Shown: positions 35,398-44,697, counted from the stretch's first letter. The stretch: 64,000 nucleotides of DNA from Curtobacterium sp. MCJR17_055 (GCF_003224335.1 NZ_QKLF01000002.1:620001-684000); one strand, 5' to 3'. Notes: a model not told the origin generated them from the letters alone. Translations and numbers: made by a program.

Positions 35398-36309
35398 ATG
35401 ACGGACCAGCGGATCGACCAGTACACCATGCAGGACCCGACGAAGCTCTACGCCGACAAGAAGCCGGACGAGCAGTACCTCGAGGGTGCCGGCACCGACG
35501 CCGAGATGGCGGAGAACGTGCCCGCCGACCACGGCGAGGACACCTACCGCGGCTCGGGTCGACTCGAGGGCCGCAAGGCGCTCATCACCGGCGGCGACTC
35601 GGGCATCGGTGCCGCCGTCGCCATCGCCTACGCCCGTGAGGGTGCCGACGTCGCCATCGGCTACCTCCCCGAGGAGCAGGAGGACGCCGACCGCATCGTC
35701 GCCCTCATCGAGGCAGCCGGACGCAAGGCCGTCGCGCTCCCGGGCGACATCACGGACCTGGCGTTCTGCGAGCAGCTCGTCGCGTCCGCCGTCGAGCAGC
35801 TCGGCGGTCTCGACATCCTCGTGAACAACGCCGGCAAGCAGCAGAACGTCGACGACATCACGAAGATCTCCGACGAGGAGTTCGACGAGACGTTCAAGAC
35901 GAACGCGTACGCCACCTTCCGCATCACGAAGGCCGCCGTGCCGCACCTCAAGCCGGGCTCGACGATCATCAACACGACGTCGATCCAGGCCTACGCGCCG
36001 TCGCCGCACCTGGTGCACTACGCCGCCACCAAGGCGACCGTCAACAACCTCGCGAAGGGCCTCGCCGCGCAGCTCGCGCCGAAGGGCATCCGCGTGAACG
36101 CCGTCGCACCGGGCCCGATCTGGACCCCGCTGCAGCCGGCCGGTGGCCAGCCGTCCGACGCGCTGCCGTCCGCGGGTGAGCAGACCTACCTCGGCCGCTG
36201 GGGTCAGCCCGCCGAGCTCGCGCCGGCGTTCGTGTTCCTCGCCAGCGGCGAGTCGTCCTACGTGGTGGGCGAGACGCTGCACGTCGACGGCGGCATGCCG
36301 ACGCCGTAG
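35398..36309 (+). CDS. SDR family oxidoreductase (YghA / stress dehydrogenase group)
   Basis: 303 residues with a 50-residue N-terminal extension typical of the YghA/GsiB-linked SDR group. The Rossmann motif is TGGDSGIG, NNAG marks strand 4, and the catalytic set is the Ser of NTTSIQAY, Tyr in HYAATKATV and its Lys. WTPLQPAGG and YVVGETLHVDGG close the fold. Members oxidise or reduce small alcohols or sugars with NADP and are often stress-induced. TACCGT lies seven bases before the ATG at 35398; the frame's earlier start at 35380 is not supported. Confidence 0.87.
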   Translation: MTDQRIDQYTMQDPTKLYADKKPDEQYLEGAGTDAEMAENVPADHGEDTYRGSGRLEGRKALITGGDSGIGAAVAIAYAREGADVAIGYLPEEQEDADRIVALIEAAGRKAVALPGDITDLAFCEQLVASAVEQLGGLDILVNNAGKQQNVDDITKISDEEFDETFKTNAYATFRITKAAVPHLKPGSTIINTTSIQAYAPSPHLVHYAATKATVNNLAKGLAAQLAPKGIRVNAVAPGPIWTPLQPAGGQPSDALPSAGEQTYLGRWGQPAELAPAFVFLASGESSYVVGETLHVDGGMPTP

Positions 36310-36333
36310 TCACCGCGCGGCGGCGCCGCCGAC

Positions 36334-36377
36334 ACGACGGGAGGCCCTCGGCTCTGCAGCCGCGGGCCTCCCGTCGT
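36334..36377. terminator. 14-bp hairpin with paired GACGGGAGGC motifs
   Basis: ACGACGGGAGGCCC (36334-36347) and GGGCCTCCCGTCGT (36364-36377) pair perfectly. The structure lies between the SDR gene and the convergent minus-strand gene at 36393. Confidence 0.75.
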
Positions 36378-36392
36378 CCGGGCACCCGACGA

Positions 36393-36713
36393 TCAGTGTG
36401 TCCCGCAGGTCCGCGCCATCGTCTCGAGGAGTTCCCGGGCGGCGAGGGCCGCCGCGAGCTCGACCTCGACGGGGTTGATGCCGACGGCCTCCTCGAACTC
36501 GCGGCGCCGGGCCTGCAGCGCGACGGGCACCTCGGGGCGTTGCGGCAGGACGGCGATCGCGGCGGCCGCGGCCTCGAAGGCACCGTCGGGACGGCCGAGG
36601 TGCTCCCACATCGTGCGGACGTCGTGCGCCACCTGCTCGGGCGTGCTGCCGAACTCGAAGCCCGCGGAGGCCATCGTCGCGAGTCCGTGGGCGGTGGAGT
36701 CGTTCGGGGACAT
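36393..36713 (-). CDS. Small hypothetical protein
   Basis: 106 residues, largely alpha-helical by composition (EFGSTPEQVAHDVRTMWEHL; AFEAAAAAIAVLPQRP). Two Cys-free helices are followed by RREFEEAVGINPVEVELAAA. No family recognised. The start could also be the ATG at 36731, six codons earlier. It is divergent from the TetR gene. Confidence 0.5.
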   Translation of the reverse strand: MSPNDSTAHGLATMASAGFEFGSTPEQVAHDVRTMWEHLGRPDGAFEAAAAAIAVLPQRPEVPVALQARRREFEEAVGINPVEVELAAALAARELLETMARTCGTH

Positions 36714-36921
36714 GGCGGCATCGTCACACATCCGGGCGGGACACGCCCGTGCCGGACACCGCCGCTCCCCGTACTCCGTTGTCCCCCATCTTGCCGACCC
36801 CCGTACCGGGGATGCTCGTCGCCCGCGATCTACGGGAGGATCGAGGTGCGGACAGGACGTCCGCACCCCCGGACGCCTCGGCCACGACCTGACCGTGCTC
36901 GTCCCGGACACGGAGGGCACG

Positions 36922-37614
36922 ATGCTCGAAGACACCAGCGCCGACACGATGGCCGCAGCTGCGGCCGCGGCGACCCTGCACCTGCGGATCAGGATCGTCG
37001 GTGCGACCGTCGACCTGCTCCGTGACGTCCCCTTCCACGAGGCGCGACCCGAGCACGTCGCCGAGCGGCTCGACATCAGCACGTCCGAGCTGCACCAGCA
37101 CTTCCCGTCGTGGGACGGCCTCGTCCTGGCCGCCCTCGACCGGTGGAACGGCGCGCGGATGGACGAGGTGACGCGCGAGGTCGGTGACGGCAGCACCGTC
37201 GAACTCCTGCGCGCCATCGTCGCCTCGAACGCCGAGGACCCCGCGCTCATGCGGTTGCTCGTCGCCCTGCTCAGCGTGGCGGGCAACCCGGAGCACCCGA
37301 TGTCGAGCTACCTCCGCTCGCGTTACCAGCTGTTCTTCGCGCAGGTGAAGCGCGGCCTGGAGCACGACATCGCCCTCGGCCGTGCGCCGCACACGATGGA
37401 CCCCCGCCGCGGTGCTGAGCAGCTCATCGCCCTGTACGAGGGGCTGCAGCTGCAGGCGCTCCTGCGCAGCGAGCTCGACCTCGTCGCGGCCTTCGACCGC
37501 GCGGTGGCGCGGCTCGAGCGCGGCTGGATGGAGCGGTACGAGGCGCAGGCACAGCGTCGGCTGTCGACCTGGTCCGACGTGTCCTGGTCGGACGACGAGA
37601 ACTGGTCGGCCTGA
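36922..37614 (+). CDS. TetR/AcrR family regulator
   Basis: 230 residues. The N-terminal TetR fold is seen in RIRIVGATVDLLRDVPFHEA and LDISTSELHQHFPSWDGLVL, the latter being the recognition helix. The C-terminal ligand domain contains [20 protein letters not shown], which is nearly matched in the second TetR protein of the window (61463), so the two are paralogues. ATG 36922 has GGAGGG five bases upstream. Confidence 0.84.
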   Translation: MLEDTSADTMAAAAAAATLHLRIRIVGATVDLLRDVPFHEARPEHVAERLDISTSELHQHFPSWDGLVLAALDRWNGARMDEVTREVGDGSTVELLRAIVASNAEDPALMRLLVALLSVAGNPEHPMSSYLRSRYQLFFAQVKRGLEHDIALGRAPHTMDPRRGAEQLIALYEGLQLQALLRSELDLVAAFDRAVARLERGWMERYEAQAQRRLSTWSDVSWSDDENWSA

Positions 37615-37730
37615 CGCTCGTCGCCGACGTCCGGCGCTGACACGGCGCCGGCTGGCCGCTGCCCGCATCCGCTGGGTCGGTGCCGAGGGAGTTCCGGGTA
37701 CGCCGGGAGGTCCAACGGAAGGAACCGATC

Positions 37731-37925
37731 GTGGCAGCACCGAACCCCATCCAGATCCAGAAGTACCTGAGCGGCATCGACTACCCCGCCTCGAAGGACG
37801 ACGTCGTGTCGACCGCCGAGAAGGAGAGCGCCCCCGACGACGTGCTCGAGGCGCTCCGTGCGATTCCGGACGGTCAGTACGACGGCCCCACGGACGTGTC
37901 CAAGGCCGTCTCGGACGCGAACTAG
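37731..37925 (+). CDS. DUF2795 domain protein
   Basis: 64 residues matching DUF2795: IQIQKYLSGIDYPASKDDVV, then LEALRAIPDGQYDGPTDVSK. The family is small, common in actinobacteria and proteobacteria, and of unknown function. The GTG at 37731 follows a GGAAGGA site; an upstream ATG in frame lacks support. Confidence 0.82.
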   Translation: MAAPNPIQIQKYLSGIDYPASKDDVVSTAEKESAPDDVLEALRAIPDGQYDGPTDVSKAVSDAN

Positions 37926-37961
37926 CGCGCCACCGCCGGGCCCGCAGGGGCAGCGTCCGCG

Positions 37962-38007
37962 CTGAGCGACAGCGCACGTGGGGTCGACCCCGTGCGGTGT
38001 CGCTCAG
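37962..38007. terminator. Long near-perfect palindrome before the thrE gene end
   Basis: CTGAGCGACA (37962-37971) and TGTCGCTCAG (37998-38007) are perfect arms; the bases between them pair further with one bulge. This gives a stem of about 20 bp centred on GTCGAC. It lies between the converging DUF2795 and thrE genes. Confidence 0.6.
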
Positions 38008-38056
38008 TGCGAACGGCGGGCAGTGTGTGCGGCCGCGGGCGCGGGCGTCGGACGCG

Positions 38057-39559
38057 TCACCATCGCGGGACGGACCCGTTCCCGGGGTCGTAGCCGGAGT
38101 CGCGGATGACCGGCAGCGCGGTGGTGTCGCTGTGCACCGAGTGCACATGGATGCGGCGGCCGCGACGCAGGGCGCGACGTGCCCCCGGCGTCGCGAAGAG
38201 CCCGCCGAGCACGAGCCCCGCGCCGATGGCGAGCGCCACGGTCACCGCCGACCCGAAGTCGAGCACCGAGCTCGACGACCCGCTCATCACGTTGAGCAGG
38301 GCGTTCGACACCGCGACACCGGGCAGGAGCGCGCCGCAGAAGGCCGGCACCGCGATCGCCGCGACGGCCGTCCGCATCCGCACCGCGGCGTACGTCGAGA
38401 GCACGCCGAGCAGCACCGACGCCAGGAAGGTCGCCCCGAGCAGCGGGAGCCCGAACGCCTTGAGCTGCCAGAGCGCCGCCCCCGCCGCCACGGAGAGCAC
38501 CACCGCGACCGGGATCACGCGGGCGCTCGCCTGCTGCACGAAGCAGTTCGCCCCGGCCGAGACCACGGTCAGGGACAGGGACGCTCACAGCGGCAGGGCC
38601 TGCGTGACGATGCCGGACGGGTCGACCTCGAGCCGCAGCCAGTGCGTCATCGCGATGCCGGCCGGCACCCCGACGACGATCGCCGCGATGAGCATCCCGA
38701 TCGTGAAGGCCCGGGCAACCGCCATCGCCCGGAACCCGGAGATCGCGTCCTGCGCCCACGTGACGAGTTGCACGTGCGGGAGCAGGAGCACCACGAGGGC
38801 GGCCACCATCGTCGCCGCGCCGGTCGGGGTGAGCACGTCCGCCCAGATCGCGAGCGTGCCGATCACCGAGGCGACGCCACCCTGGGCACCGGAGACGAAG
38901 AACTGCGGGTAGCCCCGTCCGGTCAGCCACCGGCCGGACACGATGATCCCGAGCATGAGGACGAAGGCCCCGACACCCGCCCGCCAGCCACCACCGGCCT
39001 GCATCGCGATCGAGGTGCCGAGCACGGAGAGCCCGACGTCGGCGAGCCACGTCGGCCACCGCGGCGGCATCCGGAGCACCGCGACGAGGGCACTCACGGC
39101 GCTGGTCATGTCGCGGTCGTCGTGGATGACGTCGTCGACGATCTGGTTCGCCCACGCCAGCCGCGCCAGGTCCGCGCCGTCGGACCGGGTGCTGCGCACC
39201 TTGACGAGTGGCGGACCCTCCACGGGGGAGTACTGGATCGTCACCGCGCTGCCGGAGAAGTCGAGGTCGAGCGGCGCGAGGTTCCACTTCGTCGCGACCG
39301 CGATCACCGCCGTCTCGACGCTCCGGGTGTCGGCACCGGACGCGAGCATCACCTCGGCCAGGTCGAGACAGAAGTCGACGATCTGGCGGGCGGAGTACTG
39401 CTCCCGCAGCGACCTGGTGTCCGGCGTGACGTGCTCGTAGATGGTGCCGCGGAGCCGTGCGCGGATGTCCCGCATGTCGTGCTGGGCGACGCTCCGCGCC
39501 TTCGATCGCGGTCGGGGTGGACGGCCCGGCCGCGGGCCGGGCAGGAGCGGTTCGGCCAT
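38057..39559 (-). pseudogene. thrE: Threonine/serine exporter ThrE split by an in-frame TGA
   Basis: Both ThrE domains lie in one frame on the minus strand. The ATG at 39559 opens the first domain (ThrE_1/DUF1212; QIVDFCLDLAEVMLASGADT, SVETAVIAVATKWNLAPLDL), which ends ALPL at a TGA (38585-38587). The frame continues directly as ASLSLTVVSAGANCF into the second domain (ThrE_2; FGLPLLGATFLASVLLGVLS, GALLPGVAVSNALL). Intact relatives usually have a Trp near this junction, so TGG to TGA is the likely change. The second part could restart at a GTG (38566), giving a two-protein exporter like E. coli YjjP/YjjB, so activity is not excluded. About ten membrane helices in all. Confidence 0.65.
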
Positions 39560-39570
39560 CGGACCATTGT

Positions 39571-39634
39571 GCCTCCCGTCGGTGGGGAGACGGACGGGAG
39601 GCCCACCCACCGAGCGGTGGGCGGGCCTCCCGTC
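39571..39634 (-). repeat. Three copies of GACGGGAGGC in alternating orientation
   Basis: GCCTCCCGTC at 39571-39580, GACGGGAGGC at 39593-39602 and GCCTCCCGTC at 39625-39634. The middle copy can pair with either neighbour. With the right one the stem extends through CCCACCG/CGGTGGG to nearly 20 bp, giving the likely terminator of the osmC gene. It lies 12 bases upstream of the thrE start. Confidence 0.7.
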
Positions 39635-39651
39635 AGGCGCGTGCTCGGCGC

Positions 39652-40092
39652 TTACTGCTCGAACGTCGCGTGCAGCTCGATGTCGACGCCGGTGAGGGCC
39701 TTGCTGACCGGGCAGGTCGCCTTCGCCTCGTCGGCCGCCTTCAGGAAGGCCGCCTCGTCGATGCCGGAGACCTCGCCGGAGACGGTGAGGACGATCCCGG
39801 TGAGCTTGAAGCCGCCGGCCGAGTCCGGGCCGAGCGAGACGTCGGCCTTGACGTCGAGGGACTCGACGGTGCCGCCGGCCTCGCCGAGGATCGCCGAGAA
39901 CTGCATCGCGTAGCAGGACGAGTGCGCTGCGGCGATGAGCTCCTCGGGGCTGGTGGTGCCGCCGGCCTCGTCAGCGGCGCGCTTCGGGAAGGACACGTCG
40001 TAGGTGCCGACCTTCGAGCTGGAGAGTTCGACCTGGCCGGAGCCGTCGTTCAGGCCGCCGTTCCAAGCAGTGCGTGCGGTGCGCGTGGGCAT
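39652..40092 (-). CDS. osmC: OsmC family peroxiredoxin
   Basis: 146 residues. The OsmC motifs are present: MPTRTARTAWNGGLNDGSGQ at the start, the first catalytic Cys in HSSCYAMQF and the second in KATCPVSKAL. The pair reduces organic hydroperoxides. Length fits OsmC (about 140). A strong AAAGGAG lies eight bases before the ATG. It is divergent from an alcohol dehydrogenase gene with 172 bases between. Confidence 0.9.
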   Translation of the reverse strand: MPTRTARTAWNGGLNDGSGQVELSSSKVGTYDVSFPKRAADEAGGTTSPEELIAAAHSSCYAMQFSAILGEAGGTVESLDVKADVSLGPDSAGGFKLTGIVLTVSGEVSGIDEAAFLKAADEAKATCPVSKALTGVDIELHATFEQ

Positions 40093-40264
40093 GGCCGCTC
40101 CTTTCGTCGGGGTGCGGGCCGGATGCGACCCTCGTGGCCGAGTCAACCGGAGAACGACCGTTCTCGCAACCGATGCACAGGCGGGACGCAGGATGCCACC
40201 GCTGCTCGTCCCACGGCCCCCGCACCCGCTCCGCCGAGATGGACGACAGGTGTAGCTTTGCGGC

Positions 40265-41308
40265 ATGCGTGCAGTCGTGTTCGAGCAGTACCAGACGTTC
40301 CCCTCCCTCACCGAGGTCGAGAAGCCCACGCCCGGGCCGGGGGAGGTGCTCCTCAAGGTCGCCGGTGCCGGTGCGTGCCACTCCGACGTCGCCGTCTACC
40401 GCGAGTTCCAGGAGGGGCAGCCCGGCGCACAGCGGCCCGGGTTCGTCCTCGGACACGAGAACTCCGGCTGGGTCGAGTCCGTCGGGGAGGGCGTCACCGG
40501 CTTCGCGGAGGGCGCCGCGTACCTGGTCTACGGGCCGGTCGGCTGCGGGCACTGCCGGTACTGCTCGAAGGGGCAGGACACCTACTGCGAGAACGCCGCC
40601 ACGAACCCGTACATGGCCATCGGCCTGGGGCGCGACGGCGGCATGGCGGAGTACGTGACCGTCCCCGCCCGCAACCTCGTACCGCTCGGGGACGCCGACC
40701 CCGTCGCGGCCGCACCCCTGAGCGACGCGGCCCTCACGCCGTACCACGCCGTCAAGAACTCCCTGCCGAACCTGGCCGGCGGCGGGAAGTACGCGCTCGT
40801 CGTGGGTCTGGGCGGCCTCGGGCAGATCGCCGTGCAGATCCTCACCGCGCTGACCGGCGCGACCGTCATCGCGACGGACATGAAGGAGGACGCCATGGCG
40901 CGCGCTGCCGAGCGCGGCGCGATCACCGTCCCCGGCGGTCACGACCAGGTCGCGCGGATCCGTGAGATCACCGGCGGCAAGGGCGTCGACGCGGCGTTCG
41001 ACTTCGTCGGTGCGCCCCCGACCATCAAGACCGCGCAGGCGTCGATGGCCGTCGGCGGGCGCTGCACCGTGGTCGGCATCGCCGGCGGCACCACCGAGTG
41101 GAACTTCTTCTCGACGCCGTACGAGTCGACGATCACGAACACCTACTGGGGCACCATCGAGGACCTGCACGACGTCGTCGCGATGTACCGCGCGGGGCAG
41201 ATCGAGCCGGACGTCGAGCGGTACGCCCTCGCCGACGCGCTCGAGGCGTACCGCAAGCTCGAGGCCGGCGAGCTGTCCGGCCGCGCGGTGGTCGTCCCGA
41301 CGCTCTGA
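40265..41308 (+). CDS. Zinc-dependent alcohol dehydrogenase
   Basis: 347 residues, medium-chain dehydrogenase family. GACHSDVAVY and GHENSGWV carry the catalytic zinc ligands; CGHCRYCSKGQDTYC holds the four Cys of the structural zinc. The nucleotide site is VVGLGGLGQIAVQIL, and IATDMKEDAM gives the Asp that favours NAD. It oxidises a small alcohol or reduces an aldehyde. TAGCTT-like bases before the ATG hint at a short leader. An inverted repeat begins inside the stop codon. Confidence 0.88.
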   Translation: MRAVVFEQYQTFPSLTEVEKPTPGPGEVLLKVAGAGACHSDVAVYREFQEGQPGAQRPGFVLGHENSGWVESVGEGVTGFAEGAAYLVYGPVGCGHCRYCSKGQDTYCENAATNPYMAIGLGRDGGMAEYVTVPARNLVPLGDADPVAAAPLSDAALTPYHAVKNSLPNLAGGGKYALVVGLGGLGQIAVQILTALTGATVIATDMKEDAMARAAERGAITVPGGHDQVARIREITGGKGVDAAFDFVGAPPTIKTAQASMAVGGRCTVVGIAGGTTEWNFFSTPYESTITNTYWGTIEDLHDVVAMYRAGQIEPDVERYALADALEAYRKLEAGELSGRAVVVPTL

Positions 41309-41325
41309 CCGCAGCCGCTGCGGTC
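41307..41325. terminator. Short hairpin after the alcohol dehydrogenase gene
   Basis: GACCGCAG (41307-41314) and CTGCGGTC (41318-41325) form an 8-bp stem with a 3-base loop starting inside the stop codon, between two converging genes. Confidence 0.55.
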
Positions 41326-41387
41326 GAGGCCTCCCCGACCGCAGCCGCCGGCGTCGGCCCGGCGGCGGGGCTGGCCCACCACCGAAC

Positions 41388-43280
41388 TCAGCGCCCCGCC
41401 GCGTACCCCTGCGCCCCGCGGGGGTTCGCCGCAGCACCGAGGACCCCGGTCGACGGGTCCCGGGTGACGCAGCACAGCCGACCCAGGCTCCAGTCGCCGG
41501 CGCGCGTGACGACGTGCCCGCGCGCCTCCAGACCGGCGACCACGTCGTCGCCGAGCCGGTCCTCGACCACCAGGCCGGCAGGGTCCCACGTCCGCGGCCA
41601 GAACGAGCCGGGGAACGACGTCGTGTGCAGGGCGGGCGCGTCGATCGCCTGCTGCGGGGTGTACCCACCGACGATCCAGCGCAACAGGAACAGCAGCTGC
41701 CACTGGTCCTGCTGGTCGCCACCGGGCGAGCCGAGGGCGGCGACGGGGACACCGTCGCGGAGGACGAGCGTCGGCGTGAGCGTCGTGCGGGGCCGCTCGC
41801 CGGGGCGCAGGGTCGACGCGGTGCCCTCCTCGAGCCACGTCATCTGCAGCCGCGTACCGAGGCAGAACCCGAGCTCCGGGATGGTCGGCGACGACTGCAG
41901 CCAGCCGCCGGAGGGCGTCGCGCTGACGATGTTGCCCCAGCGGTCGACGACGTCGATGTGGCACGTGTCCCCGCGGGTGTCACCGTCGGGCGCGACGAAC
42001 GGTTCGCCGCGGTCCTCCACCGGTACCTCGGCACGCTCGTCCACCGGGCCACGCCGGGCGCCGGGCACGGTGGGCTCGCCGACCCCGGCCGCACCGGTCA
42101 CGACGTACGAGGTCCGGAGCGGCGGCAGGGCCGGCTCGACGCCCGGCACGGAGCCGGGACGGAACGCGTCCGATGCGGTGTCCCCGATGAGCGCCCGACG
42201 CTCGGCCACGGCGGCGTCGGCGAGCAGGGCGTCGAGCGGGACCGTGCCGTCCCCGTAGTACGCGTCGCGGTCGGCCATCGCGAGCTTCAGTGCCTCGACG
42301 ATCGTGTGGGCACCGAGCTCGGTGGACGGGTCCAGGCGCTCGTCGTCGAGGGGCTCGAGCATCCGCAGGGTCTGCAGGAGCGCCGGACCCTGCCCCCACG
42401 GCCCGGTCTTCGCGATGGTGTGGCCGCGGAACGTCGCCGTCGTCGCCGGCTCGGTGGTCGCCCGGAACGCGGCGAGGTCACCGGCTCGGATGACGCCGGC
42501 GTGGTCGGTGCCGGACGAGTGCCGGTGCGGCTGCCGGACGAACGCGTCGATCGTGGTCGCGACGAACCCCTCGGCCCACTCCCGACGGGCGGCGTCGATC
42601 CGGGAGGCCCGTCCACCGACCGCCTCGTCGCCCGCGCCGGCCCCCGCGTCGACGAGGCGGTCGAACACCGCGGCGAGCGGCTCGTTGCACACGACGTCCC
42701 CGGTGACGGGGGGCGCGCCTCCCGGCAGCCACCGCTCGGCGGAGGTCGGCCAGTGGTCGCGGAACAGGTCGGCGACCGCGCCGATCGTCCGGACCACGCC
42801 CGCGCTGATCGGGTGGCCGTCGCGGGCGTACCCGATCGCCGGGGCCAGCACGTCGGCGAGTTCCCACGTGCCGTGGTCCCGCAGCAGCAGGAGCCAGGCG
42901 TCCACCGCGCCGGGGACGGCCGCGGCGAGCGCGCCGGCGCCCGGCACGAGGTCGAGTCCCTCGGCGCGGAAGTGCTCGGGGGTGGCCGCTGCCGGGGCGG
43001 GTCCCTGGCCGACGAGGACCACGGGCGCGGGATCGGCCGCCGTGGCGAACACGGCGGTCAGGTCACCGCCCGGGCCGTTCAGGTGCGGTTCGACCACGTG
43101 CAGGACGAAGGCCCCGGCGACGGCGGCGTCGAACGCGTTCCCGCCGCGCTCCAGGACGGACTGGGCGGTGGCCGTGGCGATCCAGTGCGTCGACGCGGTC
43201 ATGCCGAACGTGCCCTGCAGGTCGGGTCGCGTCCGGTCGGCCGACGGTCGGACGAAGGCGGGGTTCGGCTGGGGGAGCAT
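41388..43280 (-). CDS. Gamma-glutamyltransferase family protein
   Basis: 630 residues of the Ntn-hydrolase GGT family. The large-subunit part has ALLQTLRMLEPLD and HTIVEALKLAMADRDAYYGD; the junction GDTRGDTCHIDVVD holds the Thr before Cys that would be the autocleavage nucleophile. SATPSGGWLQSSPTIPELGF and ALGSPGGDQQDQWQLL are small-subunit motifs. No signal peptide is seen at the chosen ATG (43280; the alternative is 43289), so it may act inside the cell. The second half of the substrate range is typical of actinobacterial GGT-like proteins rather than of glutathione-specific enzymes. Confidence 0.82.
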   Translation of the reverse strand: MLPQPNPAFVRPSADRTRPDLQGTFGMTASTHWIATATAQSVLERGGNAFDAAVAGAFVLHVVEPHLNGPGGDLTAVFATAADPAPVVLVGQGPAPAAATPEHFRAEGLDLVPGAGALAAAVPGAVDAWLLLLRDHGTWELADVLAPAIGYARDGHPISAGVVRTIGAVADLFRDHWPTSAERWLPGGAPPVTGDVVCNEPLAAVFDRLVDAGAGAGDEAVGGRASRIDAARREWAEGFVATTIDAFVRQPHRHSSGTDHAGVIRAGDLAAFRATTEPATTATFRGHTIAKTGPWGQGPALLQTLRMLEPLDDERLDPSTELGAHTIVEALKLAMADRDAYYGDGTVPLDALLADAAVAERRALIGDTASDAFRPGSVPGVEPALPPLRTSYVVTGAAGVGEPTVPGARRGPVDERAEVPVEDRGEPFVAPDGDTRGDTCHIDVVDRWGNIVSATPSGGWLQSSPTIPELGFCLGTRLQMTWLEEGTASTLRPGERPRTTLTPTLVLRDGVPVAALGSPGGDQQDQWQLLFLLRWIVGGYTPQQAIDAPALHTTSFPGSFWPRTWDPAGLVVEDRLGDDVVAGLEARGHVVTRAGDWSLGRLCCVTRDPSTGVLGAAANPRGAQGYAAGR

Positions 43281-43474
43281 GCGTCCCATCCTGTCCCGGG
43301 GCGGGCGAGCACACCGACAGCTGTCGCGCACGCCCCCGGTCCTGGGGATACCCGCAACCGGTTCCGGCTGCGAACCTTGACCGTCGGCGCGTACAGGGAC
43401 GTGCCACATCAGGACACGCACCGCGCCGGCGCTCGGCGCCCGCGGTGGTCGCACCACGAGCAGGGACACCACGC

Positions 43475-44632
43475 ATGATCAGGGCACGAGCACGCTTCGC
43501 CGCGGCCGTCACCGCCGTCGCGATCGCGGCCGCGGGACTCGTCGCGGTGGCGGCGCCGGCGCAGGCCGCCACCTACACGAGCGCCGTCAAGGCCGGGACC
43601 ACACTGCAGCCCGGCGACTCCGTCAACTCCACGAACGGGCAGTTCCGGCTCGTCCTGCAGGGTGACGGCAACCTCGTCGAGTACGGCATCGGCAACGCGG
43701 TGCTCTGGGCCTCCAACACGGCCAACCAGCCGGGGGCCACCGTCGTCGTCCAGAAGGACGGGTACCTGACGATGGTCCGGAACGGTCGGGTCGTGGCGCA
43801 GTGGGGATCGGGTGGCGGTGCCGCCAAGGACTTCGGCGTCCGGGCGGACGGTGAACTGCGCATGCGGAAGGTCGGCAACGGGATGTTCTGGCGCATCGCG
43901 ACCTTCCAGAACCGCATCACCTCGGGCGGGACCCTCGCGGCCGGCACGACCCTCCGTGCGAGCGCCGCCTCGCCCCGCACGCTCACGATGCAGGCCGACG
44001 GCAACCTCGTGCAGTACGTCAGCGGCACGGCGGTCTGGTCCTCGCAGACCTTCGGCAACCCGGGCGCCTACACGGCGCTGCAGCCCGACGGCAACCTCGT
44101 CGTCTACTCGGCGGACGGCCGTCGTGCACTCTGGTCGACGCGGACCTCCGGGAAGGGCCCGGCGCAGTTGCTCGTGCAGGTCGACTCGAACGTCGTCCTC
44201 TACGGCTCCGCGGACACCCGCATCTGGTCGTCGCGTCCGGTGACGGGTCTGCGCTGGCCGGTGAAGACGACGCGCATCTCCGGCCGCTACGGCGACGACC
44301 GCGGTGCCGGCCACGTCCCGCGCTACCACCAGGGCACCGACGCGGTCGTGCCGGTCGGCACGCCGGTGTACTCGTCCGGGCGGGGCACGGTCACCTCGGT
44401 GGTCCGCAACCACGCCAGCTACGGCAACTACATCGTCGTCACCTACGGGCTGACGACCGTGCTGACGGCGCACCTCAGCGAGATCGAGGTCACGCAGGGG
44501 CAGGTGGTCTCGGTCGGCAAGGAGATCGCGAAGTCGGGCAACACCGGGCAGTCGACGGGCCCGCACGTGCACGTCGAGACCCGGGTGAACGGCACGCTCA
44601 AGGACCCGCTGACGGTGCTGCACTTCCGCTGA
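43475..44632 (+). CDS. Secreted B-lectin/M23 endopeptidase
   Basis: 385 residues. A signal peptide (cleavage after APAQA, about residue 32) is followed by bulb-type mannose-binding lectin repeats: QGDGNLVEYG, QADGNLVQYV, QPDGNLVVYS and a weaker QVDSNVVLYG. The first three match the QxDxNxVxY sugar-binding motif. The C-terminal 110 residues are an M23 peptidase (SGRYGDDRG, HQGTD and HVHVE for zinc). It would bind a mannose-rich polymer and cut peptidoglycan cross-bridges outside the cell. Combined B-lectin plus M23 domains are uncommon; a bacteriocin-like role is possible. Confidence 0.85.
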   Translation: MIRARARFAAAVTAVAIAAAGLVAVAAPAQAATYTSAVKAGTTLQPGDSVNSTNGQFRLVLQGDGNLVEYGIGNAVLWASNTANQPGATVVVQKDGYLTMVRNGRVVAQWGSGGGAAKDFGVRADGELRMRKVGNGMFWRIATFQNRITSGGTLAAGTTLRASAASPRTLTMQADGNLVQYVSGTAVWSSQTFGNPGAYTALQPDGNLVVYSADGRRALWSTRTSGKGPAQLLVQVDSNVVLYGSADTRIWSSRPVTGLRWPVKTTRISGRYGDDRGAGHVPRYHQGTDAVVPVGTPVYSSGRGTVTSVVRNHASYGNYIVVTYGLTTVLTAHLSEIEVTQGQVVSVGKEIAKSGNTGQSTGPHVHVETRVNGTLKDPLTVLHFR

Positions 44633-44697
44633 CCCGGTCCCGTCGGGCCGATCCTGCCGAGTCGGTCCCGCCGGGTCCCGGTCGTAGGGTGGAGGGG

